NCBI GenBank assembly: GCA_963662175.1
Contig: OY759219.1
Location: 23,974,908-24,038,907, forward strand
Direction of reading: 5' to 3'
DNA: 64,000 bases
Origin: Aradus depressus
Taxonomy: Eukaryota; Arthropoda; Insecta; Hemiptera; Aradidae
Shown here: positions 43,836-55,479 of the stretch, one piece after another
Position numbering within the stretch: the stretch's first letter is position 1
Layout of the letters: each line of letters opens with the position of its first letter
Made by a program: the position numbers and the translations under genes
The notes under the pieces: model-generated
The model's database searches: none
What the model was told of the DNA's origin: nothing
The model's input: only the letters and a program-made list of their open reading frames with translations

Positions 43836-44501
43836 CAGTAGAATCTCTTTAAGTCGAACCTCGATAAGTCGAAAACCTCCAAAACTCGAAAAAAAAGTTT
43901 TGTTCCTTTCCCTTCAAGCCCCAAAACCTCCATTACTCGAAATCTCAACCCTCTACTAGTCGATATAATCAGTGAGTCCCTACAAGCCATTTTGGTACAT
44001 ATTTTCCCTCTGTAACTCGAAAAAGTAAATTGGACCTCTGTATCTCGAACATAGCAATGTTTTATTTTACAACCTTTACAACTCGACTATTTGAAACTTA
44101 TTACCTCTATAGCTCGAAGAAAAATAAGTAACCGACTTTAAGAATTTGCCGACAATTGTTTCTTAGAAAACAATTTAGGAGTATACAATAAATAGGATTA
44201 CCAATTATCTAAAGCAAAAAAAAATTACTGACTTTTTTTAATACCAACATATACTACGTATTTTTTATTTTAAGGATGTTTTGAAATAATGTTGATTTAT
44301 AATAAATATAATTATGTTTGTTACCTCTGTAACTTGAATTTTTATTTATTTCACCTCTCTAACTCAAAATTAGTTAAAATGAATCTTAACCTCTACAAGT
44401 CGAATCAAAATCCGCCTGTCGAAATCCTCCATAAGTCGAAAACTCTATAACTCGAATTTTTTGGCGTCTCCCTTGATGTTCGACTTATAGAGGTTCTACT
44501 G
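43836..44501. mobile_element. pogo/Tigger-like MITE, 666 bp
   Basis: Ends CAGTAGAATCTCTTTAAGTC and the complement of CAGTAGAACCTCTATAAGTC, flanked by TA on both sides (43834-43835 and 44502-44503), as in pogo-type elements. The interior has no transposase but is filled with degenerate copies of the 'cctctataactcgaa' terminal phrase. Confidence 0.83.
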
Positions 44502-44509
44502 TAGTTGAT

Positions 44510-45400
44510 TTACATAGTGGCTTCTGAATCCTCTTATTAAATTTTGTATCGATACATTCATTACATTGGCAGTTATTAGGGTTTTTGTTGAGCCTCCCTT
44601 TTATAATCCCACCTTCCCCTCTATTTTTCCGCTAAAAATTAATAGGTGTTGTCATTATATAAGACTCGTGAAAACTCATAGTAATCTTGAAAGATTACGT
44701 AACTTCCCTCTACAACTATGTACTTCGATGATTGAAAATTTTACTCAGGGACTTCATCATCAAATGAAATTTCGTTTTAATAGATTCGCATATTAGGGTT
44801 TTGGAGTTAAGCCCTCTTTTCTGATTCCCCACTCCCCTATGCCCGATTTGGCTGAAAATTGATAGGTATCGTCCTCACATGAAATTTCGTATGTACGCTT
44901 AAAGGCATAGAAGATAATAATTGATAATCAATTTTTTGTTTTTTTACGCATCGGCTGCTGTGGCCATTAGCGTTTACATCGGCAGTTATTTGGTTATTTG
45001 TGTCGAGCCCTTCTCTGTTCTATAGGTAAAAATTCATAGATGCCATATCTTTGGGGTTTTGAATTTATATCCAAAATTTCGTGTCGATACATTCATTACA
45101 TCGGGAGTTATTGGGATTTTTGAGTTGAGCCTTTCTCTGATCCCCCACTCTTTCGACTCATTCCGCTGAAAATTAATAGATGTCGTCCTTAGAGAGACAT
45201 ATTTACATATGAAATTTCGTGTTAATACATTCATGACAATGGCAGTTTCCTTCCTTTTGGCCGATCTTGCTCAAAATTAATATGTGTCGTCCTTAGAGGG
45301 TTCAGATGTCCAGAAGAACGACACCTATTAGTTTTCAGCGGTATCGGCCAAAGGGAAGGAGAGGATCAGAAGGATTCAACTCAAAATCCTGCATTCTGCC
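44510..45400. repeat. REP-B cluster
   Basis: At least four tandem or overlapping REP-B pieces, with 'cgatacattcattaca' recurring at about 44550, 45085 and 45220. Confidence 0.6.
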
Positions 45401-45454
45401 AACACGAATCGGCTTCGGGAATCAGAGTTCGTATTTCTCGCTATATATTTACGA

Positions 45455-45600
45455 GTCTGTACAATGTCAGATACTCGTTAAAGGTTAAACCTGGATAGGT
45501 AACATTCTGGACTCCCACTGTTGATTCGGCTCATGTCCACCAGAGCGAAGAAAGAGCGCTATGAACTTGTTAAGCCCCGGCATGAGTCACTATAACTAAC
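45455..45600 (+). mobile_element. SINE, decayed fragment
   Basis: Body and tail pieces ending 'catgagtcactataactaact'. Confidence 0.55.
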
Positions 45601-46010
45601 TCTTACTGGTTGCACTCACAAGCAGGTCAATACAGTAACCAATATTCATCATCAACAAAGCCATAATTTGGAACTGACGTTTTTAGATTACCAAAAGAAC
45701 AATTCTAATCACCATTAAAAACTGGTAAAAAAAGCTTAACTGGCGGGAACAGGTTCCGGATTTGGCGGGAGGAACTTGTGTGTATCTGTGTCGAGACGGT
45801 GTTTCTCACGGTTCATTCAAGAACAGGTTCCATTCGACGTGTCTCATATCACTTAGTGGTAGAGTCCATTCTTATCGCACCGCACTAGACACTTGCTGCA
45901 GATCATTTTTTAAATTTTTTTTTTAACTTTTCGGAATGCAAATTAAAATTTGGTTTACATTTTGATTAACACTTTTCTTATCTCCCTTTCTCTGATTTTT
46001 TTTAAATTTT
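45601..46010. other. No gene recognised
   Basis: Mixed composition; no supported gene. Confidence 0.35.
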
Positions 46011-46129
46011 CTTTTTCGGATATACGAAGTACAGGGGAAGTTATGTAATCGGTCAGAAATACCTATGTTGAATTATCACGGAATTTCATGTGTTCCGACT
46101 TTTTTTTTATTAGATTTTAAAGGAGGGTG

Positions 46130-46690
46130 CGACTTGCATTGTAGAAATATCACCCAGTCAACTTGAGAAGAACTCGGGATCAAGGGGTTACTGAGGGACT
46201 GAGATTGGCCATCGGCGGAACAATTGCGCCGACCCAGCCGATCCTATAATGCCTGGTTCTGCTCCCGCCAGGAGCCGACAAATCGCCAGAATATCGGATA
46301 GTCTGTTTCCGTCACCATCTGCCGTAGGTCCAGTCCCAAATACGATCTTGTCACATGCATCAACTCCACCCTAGCTTAGTCGTACAGCGGACCACATATT
46401 CTGCAGTCTCGATACCGCCGCACGAACAGTTCGGCGTGTTCTTACTGTGAAAGAGTTAAAATCACCATGACCTGATAATATTTGGAACGTCCAGTGATTA
46501 GGCTGTACCCATGATGAGTCAAAGTGTACCCGGACGTTCGGGAAGTATGCCGTACGTCGTTCGGCCATCCGAGCATCGTGACCAACGTTGTTGCCATTTT
46601 TCCACAATCCAATTCTGGACGATGTCCTTCCACTTGTCTGGAGGGCTAGGCGTAAGAACTCATCAATATCTGCTCCTAAGGGCATGTTAA
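46130..46690 (-). pseudogene. LINE polyprotein C-terminus (CSCGG knuckle type)
   Basis: Minus strand: RIGLWKNGNNVGHDARMAER, YFPNVRVHFDSSWVQPNHW, FQILSGHGDF, then in a shifted frame a CSCGG-ET block, and the same 3' end as 32870-32950. Frameshifted; no RT core. Confidence 0.72.
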
Positions 46691-46835
46691 CTCTATTGCC
46701 TTCTACCTGACATCATACTGTATGGAACCATCTTTTGACGCTCCTAAGGACGGCGTCACCTGCCAGATAAATAAACTAAGAGCCTCACCGGGTTTCGAAC
46801 CTCTAGACATGTTACATCTGGACTATCAGCTTCCC
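46691..46835 (-). mobile_element. SINE fragment
   Basis: Body and decayed head, with deletions. Confidence 0.45.
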
Positions 46836-46861
46836 TCTGAGGTAAAATAAAAATAAAAATA

Positions 46862-47010
46862 AATAAATAAATTCACCTATTGATTTCCATCCAAATCAAC
46901 CTTATATTGATTTTATCCCAAGCGGTCTACTGTTTATGGAGGGAGAGCAAAAACTTAATTGATGAACAAATGGTGAAGTACATTGCCGGTGATCCACCGA
47001 CGACTTCCTT
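46862..47010. repeat. REP-B scrap
   Basis: 'ggagggagagcaaaaactta' and 'gtacattgccggtgatccac' blocks. Confidence 0.5.
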
Positions 47011-47359
47011 GAATGGGTGTCGCATTCCCGTTTCAGGAAGTAGATGCAACATTAAAGATTCTATAATAGATCTCTACAACCGACCTATTATTTTAGAATA
47101 TCTAAGAAGTTTCGAAAATACTAATCCATTTTGAAAAATACCGTTGATCGATTGTTTCAGAAGGGGTTAAAAATTATAAATACAATTAATCTATTTCAGT
47201 TCTTTCTCATTATCTAGCCGCTCTACTTAATCAAAACTAGTTCGGTTTTTGTAGGTCAAAAACAAAAAAAAAATTATTTTCTCCGTCGCATGTCTAGCCG
47301 CTTCTAGATTTCAAACAAAAAAAAATCGTAACCACTTGAAACTCTGAATTTGTGACTTA

Positions 47360-47535
47360 GTTGTGGTGACTCTTTTTTCGCTCTGGTGGACATGAGCCCG
47401 ATTCTACAGTCCTTAATTTTTACACACCTGAGTGGGGACTTTAAGAACTATTCGACAATGTACAGGCTTGAGAACATTGTTTAACGTCCAATCCGAAGGA
47501 CGGCGTGCTCAATGATTTTTACTTCCCAGATAAAA
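47360..47535 (-). mobile_element. SINE fragment, decayed
   Basis: 'tggtggacatgagcccgatt' through 'ccgaaggacggcgtgctc'. Confidence 0.6.
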
Positions 47536-47544
47536 AAACCTACT

Positions 47545-47975
47545 TGATACGAAATTTTATATGTAAATTTAAGTCTCTCTAAGGACGACACCTATTGATT
47601 TTCAGCGGAATCATTCGAAAGTGGGGGATCAGAGAAAGGCTCATCTCAAAAATCCCAATAACTCCTGATGTAATGAATGTATCGACACGAAATTATGGAT
47701 ATAAATTCAAACCCCAATAGTGATGGCACCTATAATTTTTAACCTATTGAACAGAGAAGGGAGGCTCGACATAAAAACCCTAATAACTGCCGATGTAAAA
47801 AATGTATCGACAAAAAATTTTGTATGAGGGTTCAGAAGCCACTAGTTAAGTCATAGATGACCGTCCACTTTTTTATTTCATTTTTGGGTTCTCCAATTCC
47901 GTTGAAAATTCAACATTGATTTTTTGACCGAATACATAACTTCTCCTATACTTCTGGGGAAGTAAATAAGTATGA
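47545..47975. repeat. REP-B copy
   Basis: Long copy ending 'tacttctggggaagta'. Confidence 0.6.
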
Positions 47976-47999
47976 CAAGCTACATTTTTTTAATACAGC

Positions 48000-48635
48000 T
48001 CATTTTTTTTTCTACAAGAAATATCTGGTTCTCCCCTACCTCAAGATGTCTTGTAGAGTCACTTTCAAGGAAGTGGAACGTTTTCATACAGCATTTATGA
48101 TGAACATTCTTTTACTTTTTATTCGGATATTATTAAAAGTAGGTTGTAGATATTAAAATGATTCTTGTTCAGAAAGAAACTTTAGAATTATATCTGATAC
48201 CGTTAAACAAATGACAAAAGAACGTTTTATGATGAGTTGAAATTTTATACGCTTAAGAGACCAAACGTGACTTCGTTATAGAAATAGTCCATTAGTAGAT
48301 AAATGATAGTTTGAGGATCTCACAGAACTAATAAATGTTCTGTTAGGAAATATAACTCCAAAGTCATGAGAGAATAGTTGTCTTCTAGGAACAAGGACAA
48401 AGGATGATTATGGAACACATTCACACTCCTACGCTAACCATGAAGAACTTTCTGTTGTTCAACGTACAAGGCACATATTTACTTGATCCGACAACGGCTA
48501 CATGTGTTTGTAGTTTTTGAATGATGTTCAAGGCATACTGATTCGTAATTTTTGAGTTTTTTATATGTGCAGGCTTGTTGCATATACTCTGTAACAGAAT
48601 TTGATTGAGAATATATTAGTTAGTTGCAGCCAGGC
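48000..48635. other. No gene I can support
   Basis: Frames with many stops; a vague resemblance to a transposase was rejected. The 3' part leads into the 38-bp array. Confidence 0.3.
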
Positions 48636-48639
48636 GATA

Positions 48640-49165
48640 TCAAAAGACAATAATTGAAGAAGATGGAGATAATATATCTATCGTTGTACAATAATTGAAG
48701 AAGATTGGAGCTAAAATATCATTGGACAATAATTGAAGAAGCTAGGAGCTAAAATATCATTGGACAATAATTGAAGAAGCTAGGAGCTAAAATATCATTG
48801 GACAATAGTTGAAGAAGATTGGAGCTAAAATTTCATTGGACAATAATTGAAGAAGCTAGGAGCTAAAATATCATTGGACAATAGTTGAAGAAGATTGGAG
48901 CTAAAATTTCATTGGACAATAATTGAAGAAGCTAGGAGCTAAAATATCATTGGACAATAGTTGAAGAAGATTGGAGCTAAAATTTCATTGGACAATAATT
49001 GAAGAAGCTAGGAGCTAAAATATCATTGGACAATAGTTGAAGAAGATTGGAGCTAAAATTTCATAGGACAATAATTGAAGAAGATTGGAGCTAAAATATC
49101 ATTGGACAATAATTGAAGAAGCTAGAGATATTAAAAGAAAAATAATTGAAGCAAATAGAAATTAG
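48640..49165. repeat. 38-bp tandem array with 76-bp higher-order period
   Basis: About 13 units of 38 bp (caataattgaagaagc... to ...tcattgga). In the middle, type A (aataatt...gctagg...atatc) and type B (aatagtt...gattgg...atttc) alternate, so the 76-bp dimer is the recent unit. Edge units are degenerate. Confidence 0.92.
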
Positions 49166-49489
49166 AGTATTATAATTATTGTACGATATCTGTAATTTCT
49201 AGCTATTTCAATATCGATATTTCTAGCTTTTAGCTCAATTATTGAAGACGTTATAAATATAGTTGAGAGTTTGTCCAAATGTGGGACAAAAAGAGTCTTT
49301 ATATCTCTATCAATAGCCAATTAAATGTCGCTGCTCTGCCATTTTTCATTTCTGCTGCTTACTGTTCAACGCTTGGAGGAACCTGTTTTGAGAGTGAAAA
49401 AAAAAAGTTAAAATACCTAATCATTGAAAAAAGTTTCTATTATTATTTTGTCTTTGATAATATTGTTTAATATTGCTTAATACTCTAAG

Positions 49490-49985
49490 TCGGGCATTAT
49501 TATAGTGCTCAATCCCTGGCTAACTACCATGGTATCGTCGCTCAATGGGAGACCGAAATGTTCCCTACCCAGGTTTAACCTAAGGTCTTTTTAAGGGCGC
49601 CGGTAACTAAGTGGTATGCATGCTTGCCTTCTGAGCTCAAGATCGTGGGATCGAAACCCGACCGAGGCCCTTAGTTTAGTTTATTTGGGAGGTAAAATAA
49701 ACTTGAGCACGCCGTCCTTCGGAGGGAACGTTAAGCTATGGTCCCGAGCCTTTACGGTGTCAGGTACTCGTTAAAGACCCCCTGCCCTAGATGAATAAAC
49801 ATTTAGGGTAGGCAAAATTTAGGACTCCCACAGTAGGAGTCGGGCTCATGTCCACCAGAGTGACGAAACTGCGCTCTGGTAGTAGGCGATATGACCTTGT
49901 AGTTAAAGCCCGGGCATGAGTCATAAAACCTAACCTAAGGTCTTTAATGAGTACCTGACGTACAGACTCGTAAATAAATAGCGCG
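49490..49985 (-). mobile_element. Old antisense SINE split by a younger SINE
   Basis: Pieces 49490-49590 and 49946-49985 join into the SINE body ('ggtctttaatgagtacctgac'). Confidence 0.65.
49591..49933 (+). mobile_element. SINE inserted in an older SINE, 12-bp duplication
   Basis: Flanked by CCTAAGGTCTTT (49579-49590 and 49934-49945). Head, body and tail are complete. Confidence 0.92.
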
Positions 49986-49999
49986 AAATACGAATCCTG

Positions 50000-50770
50000 A
50001 TTCCCGAAGCCTGAATGCCGATTCGTGTTGGAAAAGTATTTAGGTTTATTTATTTGTATTAAAGCATACTATAAATAATATAAGCAATGAAAACTTAAGT
50101 TGAACATTTATATCGATAACCCTGTGAACACGATTAAATTTACAATCGACTGGAAGAAACTAGGATCTGGGTTGTACTCTCATTGGGTAGGGTACTATTT
50201 GAAGGTATAAAGATGTCGGATAATGGCCGGGTTTATCGGCACTCCCATCCATGTAGGGGCAAGTGGAGGTGTGGGTCCGTTAGTCTGGGACCTAGGACCC
50301 AAAAGGATTGGATCCTGTCACATAGAATACAGGTCATATGTCACACGACGTATGACTCAGGAACATAGGTCACATGATGTATCACATAGGTTGTATCTCA
50401 TGTTTCATGACCTCATTAGTCAAAGAATGACTTCATCAGGTCACGTTCTTTTCAGGAAAAAACCTCTAAGAGATTAATATCATCGGGAATACAAGATCGT
50501 GCGATGACCTCTATTTCTTTGTTAGTTTTGTTGATGATATAGTATTATTAATTTTGTTTGGTTTCGTATCATCTTCAAGAAAGGCCATTTGTTTAGTCTA
50601 GGCAGAAGAAACTACATCACTCTCAACTGACATGCAACATCAAACTTACAGCATCCAATGATGAGGTTTCAACTTGCTAAGCGAAGACACACATGGACAA
50701 AAAGATTCTGGAATTGCGGCGTCTTTGCTAGTATCAGGAGTGATTGTTATGGTCGTTCCTCATATCTTCA
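50000..50770. other. No gene recognised
   Basis: 50330-50450 has several 'tcaca..gatg' repeats but no gene signal. Confidence 0.35.
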
Positions 50771-50778
50771 TGGCCCAG

Positions 50779-51330
50779 ACACCCGTCTTTGCTTATATCT
50801 GAAGCATTCGTTATGATTATTCTTCCATGGCCTCAGACGCCAGTGTGTGTTTGAATCTTAAGACAATTCGTTAACCATATGAGATAGTAAGAAGTCATGG
50901 GACGAAATTTCTCATAGAAATAAAAGATGTCTTATTTCATTACGGTTCTTCCTCATTTCTCTATGGCCCCAGACGCATGTCTTTGCTTGTATCTGGAGCA
51001 TTCGTTATGATTATTCTTCCATGGCCTCAGACGCCAGTGTATGTTTGCATCTTACGATAATTCGTTAACCATATGAGATAGTAAGAAGTCATGGAACGAG
51101 ATTTCTCATAGAAATAAAAGATGTTGTCTTAATTAATTGTGGTTCTTCCTCATTTCTCCATGGCCTTGACGCATGTCTTTGCTTGTATCAGGATCATTCA
51201 TTATGGTCCTTCCTCAATTCTCCATGTCCACCGACGTCTGTCTTTGCTGGTAATTGAAGCATTCGTTATGGTCCTTCCTCAATATCTCTATGCCACAGGC
51301 GCCAGTGTTTGCTTGTATCTCCATGACCAC
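50779..51330. repeat. Imperfect tandem repeat, about 195 bp and 65 bp units
   Basis: Two units of about 195 bp (50779 and 50971) share 'tctttgcttgtatct', 'attcttccatggcctcagac' and 'gggacgaaatttctcatag'. They are followed by shorter units of about 65 bp. The last phrase is also the left part of the family 2 ribozyme element at 63245. Confidence 0.7.
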
Positions 51331-51664
51331 ATATTCCAGTTTTTGATTATGTTATTCAGATTATGTGGTGTTCTGATGGAGGTTAGAGCTAAATATTTTA
51401 ATTTATTTTCATGACAAAATAATTTTTGGCTTTAATATCTAAAGAGAAAACTTCAATTTCTTTTTCAGTGTCGCTCTAAATTTTCAGAGAAGCACAAAAT
51501 AAATTGTGTAACTTGTAGAACCCTCCCTTTCTCAATAAAATTGCATACAAGAGTGCAGCACTGACTGGAGTATTTACAATCACTAGTTTATAGCAAGCTG
51601 TTTGTTTACTCGCAGCATGCAAGTTCTACCTTGAGTTTCCAAAAATCAAAAATATGTCTGTGTA

Positions 51665-51830
51665 AGTGCTTGTGACGAAGATAACTACCGATAGAATAAA
51701 TATATCAACTCGGAATATTATAAGTGTATCCAAAACCGCGTAGAGACATCATCTATTGATTTTCAGTGAAATCGAACAAAGGGAGAAGAGGGCTAACACA
51801 ACTAATAAAACTCTTATAACTACCATTGTA
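51665..51830. repeat. REP-B copy
   Basis: 'gatagaataaatatatcaac' and 'attgattttcagtgaaatcg'. Confidence 0.5.
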
Positions 51831-51834
51831 ATAA

Positions 51835-51985
51835 TAACGAAAAACGTATTATTTTAAATATTCTCTATTTCACAAAATATATATATACAATATGGGAGTA
51901 CTTTCGGTATTGGTACCGTCTTGAGCATTGGCAGTATTTGTTTAATCGTGGCTGAAGATTGAAATATTGTGAAACACATGATAAA
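51835..51985 (-). mobile_element. Ribozyme family 3 element, decayed
   Basis: Minus strand: GCTCAAGA, C, GGTA-CCAA-TACC, GAA, AGTACT, C, CCAT. Stem III and stem I 3' side are kept; the 5' core is mutated. Confidence 0.5.
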
Positions 51986-52216
51986 AAATAAAGCTCGTCA
52001 TGGGCGGGTTGGCCCTTCAGGAGAGGGCTGACAAGGAACAGTAGCGGGGGCGTTACCAGCCTCCCTTCCTCCCTTCCGCGAAGTAATGACAGACCGTCAG
52101 TTTCGCGGAGGGGAATCGGGATCGGCAAGGATGGGGTTTTAGTGGGTATCGGCTCGAGTCCCACACTATCCAGGGCTACCTTCCCTGGATGTGCGTCACA
52201 GCACTTCCCCCTCCAA

Positions 52217-52309
<93 letters not shown>
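51985..52309 (+). mobile_element. Non-LTR retrotransposon 3' UTR with 90-nt poly(A)
   Basis: GC-rich sequence with 'ggttttagtgggtatcgg' and 'gagtcccacac', a pattern I associate with 3' UTRs of R1/Jockey-like insect LINEs, followed by 90 uninterrupted A (52220-52309). The long pure tail suggests a recent insertion. Confidence 0.65.
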
Positions 52310-52311
<2 letters not shown>

Positions 52312-52500
52312 CATAACGACAGTACCTAATGATTTTCACTGAAATTGGCCGAAGGGAATAAATCAAATAAAAAACTCAACTCACAAAGTCCAATAACTGT
52401 TGAATGTATCGACACAAACACGGATTCCCTTATAGCGAAAACATAATTGATTAATTCGTGGTGGGAAAGTAAAATGCTGGTGATTCACCGATTTTTTCTT
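52312..52500. repeat. REP-B copy
   Basis: Resumes directly after the poly(A), ending in 'gctggtgattcaccgat'. Confidence 0.5.
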
Positions 52501-52511
52501 CTTATTCTGTC

Positions 52512-52722
52512 TAATGAGGGCGCCAGTAGCTCAGCGTGCTTGCTTAAGCGATTGTCCTTATACATGTGCGATGTCAGATACTCGTAAAAGACCCCTAGAC
52601 TATATGAATAAACCTAGGTAGGCGAAATTTAGGACCTCCATAGTAGAGTTGGGCTCATGTCCACCAGATTGACGAAAGAGCACTCTGGTAGTAGGCGATA
52701 TGATCTTGCACGGGCATGAGTC
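52512..52722 (+). mobile_element. SINE, decayed
   Basis: Short head 'gagggcgccagtagctcag', deleted body, tail 'cgggcatgagtca'. Confidence 0.65.
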
Positions 52723-52974
52723 AATTTTCGTCTTAAAGCTGTTTTGAAAAGCGAATTTCCATTGACGATCCTTAGGAAGAAGAACCTACTGTTATCCAGG
52801 AATCTTTTAAATGTATTAAATATCATTTGAAAGTATTAAAAAAAGAATCAGAAGCGTTTCCACACCTAATTTAATTAACATGAAAAAAAAAACGAGATCA
52901 TCAGATTTCTTGTTAATTTTATAAGGAAATGCGGTTCTAAGAACCTCTTCTCAATGCAAGAATAAATAAATGTG

Positions 52975-53655
52975 ATGTGGCCATAATACATTTTTATTCC
53001 AATCACCAACCACATCTCACTCTCCCTTCACCCCCCCCCCCCCCCCCCCCCCTCTCAAATTCATTCTACCTGAATTACATTTTCATTATGAATACACTGG
53101 GTAGTTAGTTATTATGTCTCATGCCCGGGCTTTAACTACTAGGTCATATCGCCTACTACCAGAGCGCTCTTTCGTCACCTTGGTGGAGATGAACCCGACT
53201 CTACTGAGGGAGTCATCAATTTTGCCTATCAATTTTTATTTACCTAGGGCAGGGGTCTTTGAGTAACTGACATCGTACAGGCTCGAGACCATCGCTTAAC
53301 GTCCCATCCGAAGGACGGCATGGCTACGAACCCGCTATATTTACCTCAGTAAGCAAATACGCATACCACTGAGCTACTGGCGCCCTCCTGTAATCATTTT
53401 TCATCACCCCAACATTACATGATCATCCCTTACCATCACTCATGGTTCGGGTACCATCCCCTTCGTTTTTAGCGGCTAATCCACTGGGTATATGAAGGTA
53501 ATTTGTTGGCGTCAGCTATTTTCTATGTTACATTGTACAGTATAATTTTGAGTTACTTTCATATACTCAATAATGTCAGGATGTTTTTGAGAAGGGATAG
53601 GGGAGTGAAAGTGGTCTGTATAAGGTAGTTGGCATATGAAAGTCCTGTTATGACC
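52975..53655. repeat. Foldback family P arms around a SINE
   Basis: Left arm 52975-53095 (with a C-run at 53031-53052), right arm 53515-53655 in inverted order; a SINE lies between. Confidence 0.5.
53102..53388 (-). mobile_element. SINE, antisense
   Basis: Tail to head 'ctactggcgccctc', with a deletion in the body. Confidence 0.75.
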
Positions 53656-53841
53656 ATGATACATATATATATATATATTGTTTCATTCCTTTTTTTACCA
53701 ATAATAAAATTATATTTTAAAATGCATTTCTATGCATATTAAACAATATCCCGAAAATTGTATTATTAGTTTATTGAAGCTTTGCTCATTTGTTCTACCT
53801 CGAGGGCATTTTCATAATAGAAAATTAAGTAAGGAACAGTT

Positions 53842-54026
53842 AGTTATTATGACTCATGTCCGGGCTTTATATCGTCATATCGCCTACTACCAGAGCGCTC
53901 TTTCGTCACTGGTGGACATGAGCCCGACGCTACTGTGGGAGTCCCACCCTACATCATCGCCCTAAGACGTCGTACAGGCTCGAGACCATCGCTTAACCTC
54001 CGAAGGACGGTGTGCTTAAGTTTATT
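53842..54026 (-). mobile_element. SINE, 5' part missing
   Basis: Tail and part of body. 'aaggaaca' and 'aaggaaac' at the edges may be a worn target duplication. Confidence 0.65.
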
Positions 54027-54680
54027 AAGGAAACAACTTTCTATACAAAAATTGGGATAATATATATGCACAATTTGAAATTAGTTTTGTTATTATGGTA
54101 TCTTATTGCCTTTTCTCGACTTTTTTGAAGCTGTTCGAGACTTGTACCTGAGGCTAGATGTAGTTTGACGCAGCACCGCGAATTTTTGACCTTCTTCCCC
54201 GGGCTCCAGGGGGATGAATTAATTCGGAGGTGGAAAACGTTTTATTTATATGTTCCCTTGGACGGATAAGGAACCAATCACCGAACAGGGATCAGTCTCC
54301 GCTAGGCGGGTTTAGTTCCACTAGGCACTGTTCTGGGTCGGAAAAACTCTCCCCTGTCCTACTGTTCAACCTCTCAGCTATATTAGACCTAGTTCAGCCC
54401 AAGGTTCCATTATATTTTATATGTGGATATAAATAACATATTGAGAAAATCCTTCATCATCCCTTTTATGAACGAAGTATCATGTTTTTCCGAAATAGAC
54501 CCTTTCAACATTTCCAAAATAACCTTGGTTCAATACAACTTACGACATTAGTTCATTAGCTGCTTCGTTGTACTGCCATGCAGACTTCTGCTAGTGGTGT
54601 ATATCAATATATTTAATGGCATGCCTAGACTGCCGCGCCACTACACCATATCGGGAGCTTCATGGCGCTTCATGTCTCTA
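54027..54680. other. No gene recognised
   Basis: 54130-54420 is moderately GC-rich without a coding motif I know. Confidence 0.3.
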
Positions 54681-54681
54681 G

Positions 54682-54815
54682 TTATTGTGACTCATGCCCG
54701 AGCTTTAACTACGAGGTCCTATCGCCTACTACCAGAGCTGTCTTTTATCGCTCTGGCGAACACGAGCCCGACTCTTCTGTAATTTGAGTCCTAAATTTTG
54801 CTTATCCGGGATTAG
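54682..54815 (-). mobile_element. SINE tail fragment
   Basis: 'gactcatgcccgagctttaa' to 'cctaaattttgc'. Confidence 0.65.
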
Positions 54816-54844
54816 TAGGCTCCCTGTCAAAAAGTGACGAAGAA

Positions 54845-55140
54845 AAACTTTTTCATGTTTTCCGAACTCCAGATTCCAAACATGAAAAAAAAATCTATCT
54901 GACTGTGTGTCTGTCAACAGAATATCGATTGAATGAATATATCGACATGAAATTTCCTATTGATTGTCAGCTAAATCGAACAAAAGGAAATGGAGGATTG
55001 TGGAATGAAAGTATGGACAAAAAATTTCATATGTGAATTCAAAACCCCATAAGGACGACACATTAACTTTTCATTTTGGAAGGGTTGCGAAACGTTAATT
55101 GATTAATTCGTTCTGGGTAAGTACATTGCCGGTGATTCAC
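54845..55140. repeat. REP-B copy
   Basis: 'aaactttttcatgttttccg' to 'tacattgccggtgattcac'. Confidence 0.6.
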
Positions 55141-55249
55141 GTCTTCTCTTTTTTATTTAACTGTACACAAAACATGATTTAAAACCCAAAAACCTTTTAA
55201 ACCAATCATAACAATCCTGACACTTTTTTTTTGTCACAGTCGTATCACT

Positions 55250-55455
55250 TCTGTGTAGTACCTACTTCTTGTGAAATGATATGTCCATCTCTCCCTTCTC
55301 AAAATTATTTCATACTGGCATTACTGGGTATAAGAATGTCTTCTCTCAAGATAACGCTGTACAATGAGACAAAATGAAATGATTTTGAAAAGGGGAAGTG
55401 AGAGAGAGTGATCTGTAAGCGTTGTTGGTATAAGAAAATCCTATAATGGCCACAT
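55250..55455. repeat. Foldback family P, copy
   Basis: Palindromic; ends 'ggtataagaaaatcctataa' and 'tggccacat'. Confidence 0.55.
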
Positions 55456-55479
55456 ATATATTTTTCTTAATTTTTATAA

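Noticed and set aside
48170..48560. Possible piggyBac transposase relic
   Set aside because: Loose resemblance across several frames (KERFYDELKFYTL, RNSPLVDK) but stops are frequent and no DDE motif or TTAA-flanked ends were found.
22423..49165. Tandem arrays as CRISPR
   Set aside because: Units are contiguous without unique spacers and the window is eukaryotic.
50183..50477. Two overlapping ORFs of 61 and 84 codons
   Set aside because: No recognisable motif; the region holds short internal repeats and the frames are not supported by splice or start context.
51865..52342. ORFs with long F or K runs
   Set aside because: Translation of the poly(A)/poly(T) tract of a LINE tail.
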